DNA from: JAWPMT01 sp965227935
GTDB taxonomy: Bacteria > Bacteroidota > Bacteroidia > Cytophagales > Cyclobacteriaceae
Length of the DNA stretch: 64,000 nucleotides
Reading direction: 5' to 3'
NCBI GenBank assembly: GCA_965227935.1
Contig: CBDDGS010000022.1
Location: forward strand, 248,001-312,000
The notes below the pieces were generated by a model. It was given only the letters and a program-made list of their open reading frames with translations, was not told where the DNA came from and did not search any database. The translations under genes were made by a program, and so were the position numbers. Shown here piece by piece: positions 51,723-61,600 of this stretch (positions within the stretch are counted from its first letter, which is position 1; every line of letters begins with the position of its first letter).

Positions 51723-53042
51723 AATGGATGAGCCGCAGGGCACCCCATGTTCGAGCCACATACTCCACGCCAGTGGCCCGTCAAGTCGCCGGAGCACTCG
51801 GCGACCATCCTCGCCACCGAGCATGGCATCACCCTATAGATGCACCATGCGATGTGCTTCGGGGCGGCGGCGTCGGTCTGGAACTTCAACAGGGCTGCCG
51901 ACACCCTCCAGCAGCTCCTGCGGACCGTACTATGGCTCCTCGTCGGACACTACGTCGACGACTTTAACGGGGTAGAGTTCGACGAGCTAGCCACACACGG
52001 CTTCGAGGCGTTCGCCGACCTCTTCGCCCTGCTCGGCCTGGTGACGAAGGCCTCCAAAGCCCAGGCACCGGCGGTCGGCCATGTGATCCAGGGAGTGTGG
52101 ATGGAACTTCACCCGGATGGAGTCAGCCTCGCCCCTACAGAGAGACGGCTGACCAAACTCGACGCCATCTCGGCGGCCCTCGAGAAGGACGAGCTGGTCC
52201 CCCACACGGCGCAGAAACTCGCCGGGAAGCTCTCGTTCCTGACCCAGGCGGTCTTCGGCTCCCTCGGCAAAGCAGCCATCTCGCCCGTGTACCACCGGGC
52301 AGCAGAGACGGATCGCAAAGCCTCGGACTCCCTCTCGCCGGGCCTCAGATCAGCCCTCTTCGCCCTCAAAGGGATTCTCGCCGAGGTGAAGCCTCGATTC
52401 CTGTGGTACAACACCCAGAACGAGTACTCGGCGGTCCTATACGCCGATGCCTTCTTCGTCACCGACGGCAACCGCCACAAAGCGGGTCACGTTCCCCAGA
52501 CAGCCTCTACATCGCCCTCTCACCGCTCGGACAACGGCTGGGGGTTCGTCCTGCGCATCGGCGAGCTCGTCTACTACGACATGGGCACAGTCGCCGAGGA
52601 GCATCTCACGGCCTTCACAACTCGCAAGGCGTTCATTTACGCCCTCGAGATCCTCGCCCAGGTGATAGCGGCCACGGCCTTCGGCGGACGACTCCCGGCC
52701 ATGTGGATCGCCTTCATCGACAACACGGCGGGACAAGCCGCTCTCCTGAAAGGCTACGGCAAGGACCTGGCCGTGAACGGCATCCTCGCGGCCTTCTGGG
52801 CCACGGCGGCTCGTCACGATTGGCGGCCAGTCTTCGAGCGAGTCGTCTCCAAGGCGAACATCTCAGACGCCGTATCTCGACGGGACCTTGACCGGGCTCG
52901 ACGAGATGGCTGGACACGGGTACACACACCCTCAGACGAGATCATCGGCGTCCTCGCCCACGCAGCTAAGGACCTGCAGTACGCTTGCAAGGGCGCCGCC
53001 GACGACCTCGTCGAGATCTCACACAACTGGGCCCCCTTTTGA
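51723..53042 (+). CDS. Reverse transcriptase palm plus RNase H (DIRS type, 5' part missing)
   Basis: From ATG 51840 the frame has 400 codons. MCFGAAASVWNFNRAADTLQ corresponds to the FG-loop strand. GHYVDDFNGVE gives YVDD at residues 38-41. VTKASKAQAPAVGHVIQGVW fits the thumb-connection. RNase H acidic residues are likely in SAVLYADAFFVTDG, EHLTAFTTRKAFIYALEIL, AFIDNTAGQAALLKG and ISDAVSRRD. Upstream, the same frame reads PVKSPEHSATILATEHGITL directly before a TAG at 51837, so the coding sequence probably extended 5' across this stop. The finger domain (about 150 residues with the first catalytic Asp) is not found, so this copy is likely truncated or scrambled. Confidence 0.65.
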
Positions 53043-53049
53043 GCCGGCA

Positions 53050-53101
53050 CCAGGTGGGGTGGGGAGCGCCGGTCGGCGTGTAGAGCGCCCCCATTCCACC
53101 T
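53050..53101. repeat. Imperfect hairpin at the 3' end of the DIRS-like element
   Basis: AGGTGGGGTGGGG (53050-53062) pairs with CCCCATTCCACCT (53089-53101) at 11 of 13 positions. It is followed by GATTTTCCGATC repeats. It may be a terminal structure or terminator; not proven. Confidence 0.35.
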
Positions 53102-53119
53102 GATCGCCGATTTTCCGAT

Positions 53120-53720
53120 CGATTTTCCGATCGGTTTGATTTCAAGCTGGATCGACGGAGACCTTTGCTGAGACTCGGCATTTTGGCGCTCCAAAAGTCC
53201 GCTAGCTTTCTGGCTCTTCGGTCGTGCTCTCGACGAGATGTCGCAGCGGACAACTGGTTTTGGCTGAGGTTCGCGAAGGGAAGATGCAGTCAGGCGCCGT
53301 GCGATCAACGACTGCAGCTCTCCTTTACGTGCGGGTCCATGAACCTTATCTTACCTATATACTTTGGGCTGATCTCTCAGGTCTTCTTTTCGCAAATCTG
53401 AGGGCCGTAGGGCCTCCAACCAGCAACGCTGCGGTCTCAAAAGGAACACGTCATTTAATGGATTCATTATTTTCAATCTTTACACATTATGCCTTAAGAA
53501 CTTGAAGATATCGATTGAGCGCTTCCCGCCGCATCTTAACAATAACCAAAATGCTCTAGGTCTCCGAAAGCCGGTAGCTTGGGCTAGGAGAGTGTCCATT
53601 AAAGTCTCGAATCTCCTGACTTGCGGTCTAAGCCTCCGGCCTCCGAACCCCGGTAGTTTGGGCTAGAGCGTTTATTAAGTCTCGGATCTTGCAACTTGAG
53701 GGGAAAGAACGAAATTGCCC
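53120..53720. repeat. Spacer with a 79-bp direct repeat
   Basis: CTCCGAA(AG/CC)CCGGTAG(C/T)TTGGGCTAG begins at 53562 and 53641, followed in both copies by GT-x-ATTAA(A)GTCTCG(A/G)ATCT. 53120-53560 shows only weak frames and no supported gene. Confidence 0.5.
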
Positions 53721-53739
53721 TGCTTATTTGCGCCCAAGG

Positions 53740-54010
53740 TGACCTCGTTCGTTCACGTCACCTCATGTCACGTCGCGTCGCCTCATGTACCGTCGTGTCA
53801 TGTTAGCTTGCGTCACATCGCGTCGTGTCAAGTCATGTCTAGAGTCTGCCACTGTGATTTGCACTCGAGGCGTTGCGTCCGCATCATGCCATGTCATTTC
53901 ATGTCGCGTCGCGTCATATTCTCGCGTCGCGCCACGTGGTGTCGCGTCGTGCCGTGTCGTGTCGCATTTTGCCACATCGTGTCATATCGCATGGCGTTTG
54001 GTTGCGTCGT
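53740..54010. repeat. GTCAT / GTCGC / GTCGT pentamer-type repeat
   Basis: Dense degenerate units TCATGTC, TCGCGTC and TCGTGTC. It is the opposite-strand sense of the repeat at 23780-23960. Forward and reverse frames are repeat translations. Confidence 0.7.
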
Positions 54011-54109
54011 GGGCCGCAATTGGCCTTCATTCTAGACGCATATAGTGTATATTCATTCAATTCAGGCTTCTTCCTCATTTAGTGCGTTCACATAACTTGA
54101 TTTGCAGTA

Positions 54110-55400
54110 GGGCCTCCGGCTTTTATTTGCTTATTCATTTTGTATGGTCTTTTACGATTTTATTTTGAAAAATAAAAATATTATGAGTCACGGTCAAAAT
54201 ATATATAGATTCTATAATTTAATAAGGAGGGAATCTTAAATATCTATGAGATTATAGGAATCTATGGCAAATAATATGATCTTTATTTAAACATGATTTA
54301 AAATGAAAAATATTTTTCGAAAAATCAAAAGATTTTATAGATTATTTTTTGATTGAATTGGTTGGGGAAAATATTATCTTTAAATTGATAAATAGTTGTT
54401 TTGAAAGGGAATTGATAAAATATTTTTATTTTCTTTTAATATATGGTGAGTTATGTTTTTTATTTATTTACGATATATTTTTGATATTATGAAAATAATT
54501 ATTGATTTAATAATAAAATGATATGGATTAGATGATAATTTAATTATTATGTTTTTTATTATTCTTTTAGATTATAAAATATTTTTAATGAAGACTTATA
54601 TATATATATCGATTCCGGGTGATTACAAATCTTTTTTTATATATTATTGTATTTGGTAATATATTATTTGATATTTTTTGGGGATATTTAGGGATAAGGT
54701 ATTGGTTATAAAATCTAAAAAGAAGAAGGAAAATCATATGCCTTAAGGTATAAAATAGAAATGAAAAAATGGAATTGAAAATTGATGAGGATATTATAAG
54801 AAATAATATAGAAAGCAAAGGATATAATATCTAAAACATAAGATATAATATAGGAATTATAGGAAATTATAGAAGAATTTTGGAAGAACCCAAAGCAATA
54901 AATCATAAACCAAAAGAAAAAAAATTAATATTTTTTTAATTATATATTATTTTTGTCAAAGGCAATACCGTAGATCCCATAAAAAATAGAAAATATAGGG
55001 AATACCATGTAATTAATAGGTCAACTACAGAGATATAATTCATGATATTATTGGTATGTCCATAGGAAATAGATTATAAATTATAAGAGAATATGAAAGG
55101 ATATATTGAAAATTAAAAGGGGAGTCGTATGACATATCATATCTACCATCGTAAGTGCGATATAAACCCCAAAAAATGGAATGGATATCATATTATAAGT
55201 ATATAAGCGATAGGAAACATATAGAAAGCATCTAATATTGTTGGTGAGTCCAAAAGAACGATTATTAAATTTATATAATGATAATTTGGGTGATCATAGA
55301 AATATAGGAAATAATGAATAAGCCATAAGATATAATTGAGAAGTACCAAAAAATAGCATTAGAGTCCGCAGGAATTACTATATGTTAATATATCGTTTTT
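54110..55400. other. Very AT-rich island, no gene
   Basis: About 1.3 kb of sequence that is overwhelmingly A/T (for example 54160-54960), sharply unlike the surrounding GC-richer DNA. Only short Ile/Phe/Tyr-rich frames occur, mostly on the - strand (ISSSIFNSIFSFLFYTLRHM), as expected of AT-rich noncoding DNA. No organelle gene was recognised. Confidence 0.6.
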
Positions 55401-55514
55401 GTCTTTAGGGATGTAATCTCAGGTGGCGGGCAATAGGCCCAAAGATTTCATTTGCGGAAGAAAAGTCCGCTCTCGTGCATGTTCGCTTGGCTTGGTCCTT
55501 CTATTCGTTCGGCT

Positions 55515-55535
55515 TCAACATTGGTAGCGGGGCTC
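55515..55535 (+). promoter_or_regulatory. Primer-binding-site-like sequence of a copia-like element
   Basis: AACATTGGTAGCGGGGCTCT contains TGGTAGCG, which resembles the initiator-tRNA-Met primer site of Ty1/copia elements, just after a ...TTCAACA end typical of a 5' LTR. It lies about 110 bp before the gag ATG. The LTR start was not located. Confidence 0.4.
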
Positions 55536-55631
55536 TACGACCAGGTCGGCGGCTCCTCCGACGGCACGTTCACCTACGCCCACCCTACACTACGCTAGCA
55601 CTTTTTGATCTTCACCATCAGTGGCTAGGAC

Positions 55632-56229
55632 ATGACTACCCGAGGGCATCGCCCACGGAACTGGCGGGCGAGGGGAACGAGCCAGGAGCTGCCACACCAG
55701 GAGGTGGAGCCGAGTGCAGATCCATCTCTAGCGGCGACAGTCACCGAGGAGGTGGAGCAGCGGCAAGATGATCCATGGCGCCGGACAGGTGATCCATGGA
55801 GACAATGGGCGCCAGCGCCTACCTCGTGGTCAGGCAACTGGAAGTGGCATGACTCTATCGGCTGGTACCAGCCAGGGATGGGATGAGTCTGTGAGTACCA
55901 CAGGCAGTTGGGAACACGTGGTGCGCATTGAGGAGACGACCATGGGGGAGAATGGCCACTGGCACGGAAGACACTGGGGAGACACTCGCGCGGCTCGTGA
56001 GTGGGGCAGTGCCGGAAGTCAACAGGGGTCCTCCGCAGTAGATGGGCTTGGCAACCATGAGCAGCGGTCTGGCCGTGCCACCGAGAAGATGTTGGTGCCT
56101 GAGTTCGATGGCGAAGGGTCAGAGCAGGAGTTGGGCAAGTCGGCACGCTCCTATGTGAGAAAGGTGCAGGCTTGGTTGAAGTGCACTCGCATGGCAGAGC
56201 TTGAGAGACCCTTGGCATGGAGGGTTTAG
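55632..56229 (+). pseudogene. 5' part of a Ty1/copia-like gag, truncated by telomeric repeats
   Basis: ATG 55632 gives MTTRGHRPRNWRARGTSQEL then DDPWRRTGDPWRQWAPAPTS and WSGNWKWHDSIGWYQPGMG to a TGA at 55884. A +1 change there continues as STTGSWEHVVRIEETTMGEN and then TEKMLVPEFDGEGSEQELGK, SARSYVRKVQAWLKCTRMAE. The EKM-x-VPEF-x-G ... SARSY-x-R-x-V-x-AW pattern matches the start of copia-type Gag in Symbiodiniaceae as I know it. Downstream gag, protease, integrase and RT are absent because the sequence turns directly into TTTAGGG repeats at 56221. Confidence 0.5.
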
Positions 56230-56273
56230 GGTTTAGGGTTTAGGGTTTAGGGTTTAGGGTTTAGGGTTTAGGG
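56221..56273 (+). repeat. Telomere-type array (TTTAGGG)n, about 7.5 units
   Basis: 53 bases of perfect AGGGTTT repeat, G-rich strand on +. TTTAGGG is the plant/dinoflagellate telomere unit. It abuts the truncated gag on its left and GC-rich subtelomere-like DNA on its right. Confidence 0.9.
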
Positions 56274-56510
56274 TGTGCTTACGGCCAGGCGCTCGCGCGT
56301 TGGTTTCGTAGCGGGCTGGCTATTAATCTGCTTTCACGCCAGCCCTTCTCCAATTCGCGCTCGCGCGGCGCGTAGCGGATGACCCACCCCAAACCACCCG
56401 GCGTAGACCATTTTAGGGTTTAGCGTCTAAAGTCACTTTGCCGCCCAGCCGGGGGGACAGCCAACCTGGCGGGGGCCGACGCGTTCCTTCTAAAGAAGGG
56501 CATAGGCGCT
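56274..56510. other. Spacer right of the telomere-type array
   Basis: GC-rich, no gene seen. Includes one isolated TTTTAGGGTTTAG at about 56411. Confidence 0.5.
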
Positions 56511-56511
56511 T

Positions 56512-57325
56512 GCGGAGCCGCGCTAAGGAAGAAAAGCACGCGCGCTCACGTAGCCCTTCTAATCAAGAGAACACGCAGCCTTGGTAGCCAAAAAGAGCAC
56601 GCGCGCCTACGTAGTCCTTCTAATGAAGAGAACAGGCGGCTTTTCTAGCCAAAAAGAGCACGCGCGCTTACGTAGGCCTTCTAATGAAGAGAACAGGCAG
56701 CTTTAGTAGCCAAAAAGAGCACGGGCGCTTACGTAGTCCTTCTAATGAAGAGAACAAGCAGCCTTTCTAGCCAAAGAGAGCACGCGCGCTTACGCAGTCC
56801 TGCTAATGAATCAAGAGAACAGGCAGCCTCTCTAGCCAAAAAGAGCGCGCGCGCTTACGGAGTCCTTCTAACGAAGAGAGCAGGCAGCCTGTCTAGCCAA
56901 AAAGAGCACGCGCGCTTACGTAGTCCTTCTAATGAAGAGCACAGGCAGCCTTTCTAGCCAAAGAAAGCACGCGCTTACGTAGTCCTTCTAATGAAGAGAA
57001 CAAGCAGCCCTTCTATCCAAAAAGAGCACGCGCTTACGTAGTCCTTCTGATGAAGAGAACAGGCAGCCTTTCTAGCCAAAAGAGCACGCGCGCTTACGTA
57101 GTCCTTCTAATGAAGAGAACAAGCAGCCCTTCTAGCCAAAAAGAGCGCGCGCGTACGTAGTCCTTCTAATAAAGAGCACGGGCAGCCTTTTTAGCCAAAA
57201 GAGCACGTAGTCCTTCTAATGAAGAGCACGGGCTTTGTCTTTTGAACGAAGAGCAGAGGCGTTTACGTATATAGCCCTTCTAATGAAGAGCAAAGGTTTG
57301 CAGAGCCATTCTAGCCAAAAAGAGG
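56512..57325. repeat. Satellite, about 61-bp unit, 12-13 copies
   Basis: Unit: AAAAAGAGCACGCGCGCTTA, then CGTAGTCCTTCTAATGAAGA and GAACAGGCAGCCTTTCTAGCC. Copies follow each other head to tail with small indels, decaying toward 57320. The forward frame at 56745-56957 is a repeat translation. Confidence 0.85.
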
Positions 57326-57360
57326 AGCTAGGCTGTCGGGCGTGATCGCGTCCAGGTGTA

Positions 57361-58618
57361 GAAGGTCAGCGAGGGAAGCTCGAACGCCGCAGCCTTCACA
57401 GCTCGAGCCTTCTCATTCGCAAACATCAATTCGAAAGCCACGCCGAAGCTTTGCAGCAGCTTCTCCGAGCGCGTTCCCTGCGTCTTCTCGGTGGCCAACA
57501 TCGGGCAGAGAGCGCAGCCGGGCCTCGGGAGCAAATGCACTTTCTGCGACCCCGCGAAGATGCAGACGGCTTGCAGGACGCAGAGCGGGCGCAAGAGGCT
57601 GATCAGCGCGCTGCGGGCTTTTCGGGCCCACTACGAGGAGCACGGCCACGTCTACAACGCTGCCATGATGCTGGTCCCGGACGAGTGGCGCGAGGAGCTC
57701 CACGCCGAGGCGCTGAAGATCCTCGCCACGAGGCACTGCCCCGGCTGGACCCCTGGCCTGCCGTGCATCTACTCTGAGAAGCGCGTCGGGCAGCCGGCCG
57801 CGGCGCACGACGGCGGCCAATGCCTTTTCTGCAGCAAGGCGCGAATGGCGGACGCCTGCAGCACTGCAAAAGGCCGCGCCAATGTGGCGAAGGCCCTGAA
57901 AAGCTTCCGGGCGCACTACGCCGAGCACACTCACGTCTACAACTCGGCCATCTTGAAAGTGCCCGAAGAGCTGCGCGACAGGCTCCACGAAGAGGCCCTC
58001 AAGCCCAAGCGGGCGCCTGCTCGACGGCCGCGGGCAGCCGCCGCTGCGCAGCAGAGCGAGGCCATGGCCGAGACGCGGCGCGCAGCGTTGAGTCGCCGGA
58101 AGCGGGCCTTCAAGGAGCTCAGCAGCAAGGAGGTCACGGCCTACAAGAAGCGGAGGACGGCGGACCGCGCCCGCGTGGAGAAGAAGTTCTTCCTGGACAA
58201 CCAGCTGCCGCGGCCGGAGGCGAAGGACCTGGCGGAGAACGACGCCGGCCTGCCGCCCGCCAGCCTCGGCGACCGCGCGGCCTTCGTGGAGACCTGGTGC
58301 AAGCTGGGCGCTTGGGGCATCTGCGAGAAATGCGGCTCGCTGCAGCCGCGCCCGCTGGAGCCTCTGGACGCGCGGCGCGTGGCTCCTGCGGCCATCACTG
58401 CCAAAGCCTGCAAGCAATGCCGCGGCAACCACTGGGTGCCTCAGCCAGGCGACATTCCCGGGCCGCTGCGGAAGCTCTCGGCTAAAATGGTCCAGAAGCT
58501 GCGGCCGCTGGAGATCGACGTGGGGCCGCTCAAGAAGGCCAACAACGGCTACCGCATCAAGTCGGCCATGACGCGCCTGCGCTGGTGCGCGCAGCCCGTG
58601 GAATCCAAGATCGCCAAG
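57361..58618 (+). CDS. Helitron exon 1: duplicated Cys unit and Rep N-terminal region
   Basis: Open after a TAG at 57358. AFTARAFSFANINSKATPKL leads to VANIGQRAQPGLGSKCTFCD. The unit C-x2-C-(P/K)A(K/R)M-x2-AC ... ALRAFRAHYEEHGHVYNAAM occurs twice about 95 residues apart, i.e. an internal duplication. It ends at GCCAAG|GCGTGA. The opposite-strand 339-codon frame is a shadow. Confidence 0.6.
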
Positions 58619-61600
58619 GCGTGAGCGAGCTGTTTTTGAAAGGCCGTCTTGCTAGGTCCGCTCGCGCCGGAAGCGCGAGAAGCTCCAGCGGGCCTACGGG
58701 TATACCTCATGAGCGAGGAGGCCGACAGCGCCTACGGCGAGCTCGTCAAGAAGCACAAGAAGTTCCTGCGGAAGCGGCCGGGCGCCGGCGACAAGGAGCG
58801 CAACCTGCCGCTGCAGTTCATCGAGACGCCGGGGCTTGAGTGCGCGCTGTGGCCCACGCTCTACTGGCGCCGCGAGATGTGCGAGACGGTGGAGCGGGCC
58901 ACGGACGTCCGCAGGCTGCAGCGCCAGGGGGACCGCGCGGTGCTGAACGAGGACAGCGACGAGGAGACGCCGGGCGAGCGCCACAGCGTCAAGCGCAGCT
59001 TCATGCGCAAGGTCCTCGGCCCGATCATCGGCTACAGCCAGGACTTCGAGCTGCTCCAGTTCGTCTACGACCTTGCCATGTGGTCGCGCATCGGCGGCGG
59101 CAAGAACGCCTGCAGCGGCTTGCCCTTGCGCCTGGTCTGAAGGGCGAGACCTTCTCGCCGCTCTACTGGAAGGCCAAGCATCAGGCTCTGGTGGACATGC
59201 AGCGCCAGTGCGGCTTCCCGACCTTGTTCAAGACCATGGCGCCCTGGGAGCACAGCTTCCCGTACCACGTCGCGGTGCTGGACGAGATGGCGAAATGCGG
59301 CCGCGGCCGGATGCAGGCGGCCTGCTTGGAAACTCTGCACACGGCCCACGTCTTCACGGAGCTGAACCGCGGCCTCTACACGGGCTGCAACAAGACCGCA
59401 AAGGACGGCGGCTGGAAGAAGCACCTCTTGGCCGCGGAAGAGGAGGACGTCCCCACGGTCGTGAATTACTTCCAGCGCCTGGAGTTCCAAGACGGCAAGC
59501 GCAAGCAGCCGACGCAGGACTACCACGGCAGCGGGCGCGTCCACGTGCACAGCTTGGACTACCTGCAGAACGTGGACAAGATCAAGCTGGAGGGGAAGAT
59601 GTCCGCTACCGTGCCGGGGGAGGACGCGCCGGCCCTGCGCGGCTACATGCTCGGCAGGCCGCACGGGCGCAGCGACAGCGGGTGGCCCGTGGAAGACGGG
59701 CCCTCGCGGTGGGACGCAGACGCCGGCCTTGTCAGGCTGCGTCACACAAAGGAAGACAAGGACCGCCAGAGGCTTTTTTAACTTGCTAAACGTCGGCCGG
59801 CGCCAGGAGCAAGGCCACCGCGCGTACTTCCCGGAGACGTTGGAGGTCACGAAGTGCCACCAAGACGTCCTGCACGGCAACGACCGCGGCCTCCTGCTGA
59901 AGTACGTGGCGACCTACGCGCCGAAGTTCTCGGACAGCTTTGCGCGGGAGTGGCTCAACGACGAGGCGTCCGCCTTCTCGGTGGCCCGGCGCGTGCTCTT
60001 CGACTACCAGCCCGCGGAGCCGGAGATGTGGCTCTACCTGTTCGCGCAGCTCTTCCCGCCTTGCCGCTACGGAGGCACCATGGTGATGCTGCAGGCGCCC
60101 TGGCCTGGCATGGAGACGAAGCCGGAGGCGGTGCAGAACTACGAGGCCTGCGACTGGCGCCGCGAGGATATGCCGCTGCTGGAGTTCCTGCGGAAGAGCA
60201 ATAAAGACGGCGCCGTTGCGCAGTGGGTGAAGCGCTTGCACGGCGCGACGGGCGGCAGAACGGCCTTGGAGGAGTTCGCCAACGCTTGCCCCACGAAGGG
60301 CCAGAAGCTCGTCGCCTGCGATGCGCTGTCCATCTACAACGACCGCTGGTTTGGGCAGTGGCTGGCCCTGCGGAAGCCTTTCAGGTCGCTGGAGGATCTA
60401 TTGGACGCGAACATCGTCGACAAGGCGAGGCCGCGCCGTTGTTTCGCTGAGCGGCGCAGGTCCCCGTGCAGTACCAGTACTTCGCGAACGCCGTTTTCCA
60501 GTGCCCCGACTACTGGGCGGACGAAGACGCCGTCCGCGCAGAGCTGGAGCTGGAAGCCACGGGCAACGACAAAATCGAAACCTTCTTGGCGATGGTTCGA
60601 GCCCAGCGAGCTCTGGTGGAGCGCTTCGTCGCGGGCGAGCTCGACAAGGCCGACGACGCGGGCATCCAAGCGGCGCAGGTAGATCTCGGCCTCACAGAGG
60701 ACGACGACCCGATGTTCCGCGGCATGGAGCTCAACCAAGGACAGAAGCACGTCGAAAGGGCCATCAACAAGCAGCTGGAGCGAGCTAAGCAGGGCCGGCT
60801 TGCGGCCAACGAAGCGGAGCGGGAAGCCGCTGTGGAGGACGCCCACACCAACGCCAAGCCGCTCTTCGTGACGGGGCCGCCCGGCACTGGCAAAACAACT
60901 GTGGTGGACAAGTGCGCCCGCAAGTGCTTGCGAGAAGGCGGCCGCGTGCTCTGCGCCCTGCCGACAGCGCAGCAAGCCTCGCGGGTTCGCTCCAAGCACC
61001 CGGCGGCGGATGTGGACACTTGCTCGGGCGCCTTCTTCCTCTATCGCGACGCTGTGGAAGTCATGGACTGCCTCACCCAGTATGACATGGTGACCGTGGA
61101 CGAGATTTCGCAGCTGTCGCGGGAGGACTTCGAGCGCATCATCCAGATGTGGGAGGCGGCGGACAAAGTCCCGGCCTTGGTCTTGGCGGGCGACTTCTGG
61201 CAGTTGCCGGGCATGGCGGAGACAAAGCCCACGGACAGCGCGCGCTGGAACATGGTGCACCAGTTCGATCTGCAACAGCTCTGGCGCTGCAAGGACGAGG
61301 TCTTGAAGAAGAAGCTGCTCCTGCTACGAACGGCGCAGCCAAGCCGTCGGCAGCTAAAGGAGATCTGTCGGGGCCACAAAGCGTGGTCTGGACACCACGA
61401 GCCGACGGCGTGGGACCTGCAGCAGCTCTACCGCAGCCACCCGAACACCACCGTGGCGACCTGCACCCGCCGAGGCGCAGCGCTGGTGAACGACCTCGCC
61501 GTCTTCGTGCTCTTCTCGACCCGCAGGAAGCGACGGCTCGCAGTTCTGCCCGTCGACTGGGAGTCCAACGCGGACAACTACGACAAGGCCTGCTTTTGAC

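Larger units (their letters stand above)
45584..53105 (+). mobile_element. DIRS-like retroelement encoding YR, cytosine methyltransferase and RT/RNase H
   Basis: A 7.5-kb GC-rich block with a strong excess of the hexamer TCGACG relative to the flanks. In order it encodes a Gag-like protein with a Cys/His cluster, a tyrosine recombinase, a second Gag-like protein, a C5 cytosine methyltransferase, and the palm-to-RNase H part of a reverse transcriptase with YVDD. Tyrosine recombinase plus RT/RNase H defines DIRS-type elements, which replicate through circular DNA and lack target duplications. The gene order (recombinase before methyltransferase before RT) is not the classical DIRS-1 order. All genes contain one or more frame changes, so this copy is probably inactive unless some are introns or recoding sites. 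Ends are approximate; a hairpin at 53050-53101 may mark the 3' end. Confidence 0.7.

Noticed and set aside
45584..53040. GC-rich block as bacterial contamination
   Set aside because: Tyrosine recombinase plus RT/RNase H of DIRS type and retroelement organisation argue for a eukaryotic mobile element; no bacterial operon features.
54585..54906. Reverse frames in the AT-rich island as mitochondrial membrane proteins
   Set aside because: Ile/Phe/Tyr-rich translation is expected from AT-rich DNA, and no cox or cob motif is visible.
56500..57320. CRISPR-like array
   Set aside because: Units are contiguous 61-bp copies with no unique spacers, in a eukaryotic context.
57413..58432. 339-codon reverse-strand frame
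   Set aside because: It is the complement of Helitron exon 1, whose forward frame has recognisable repeated Cys units and Rep motifs. High GC leaves few stops on either strand.
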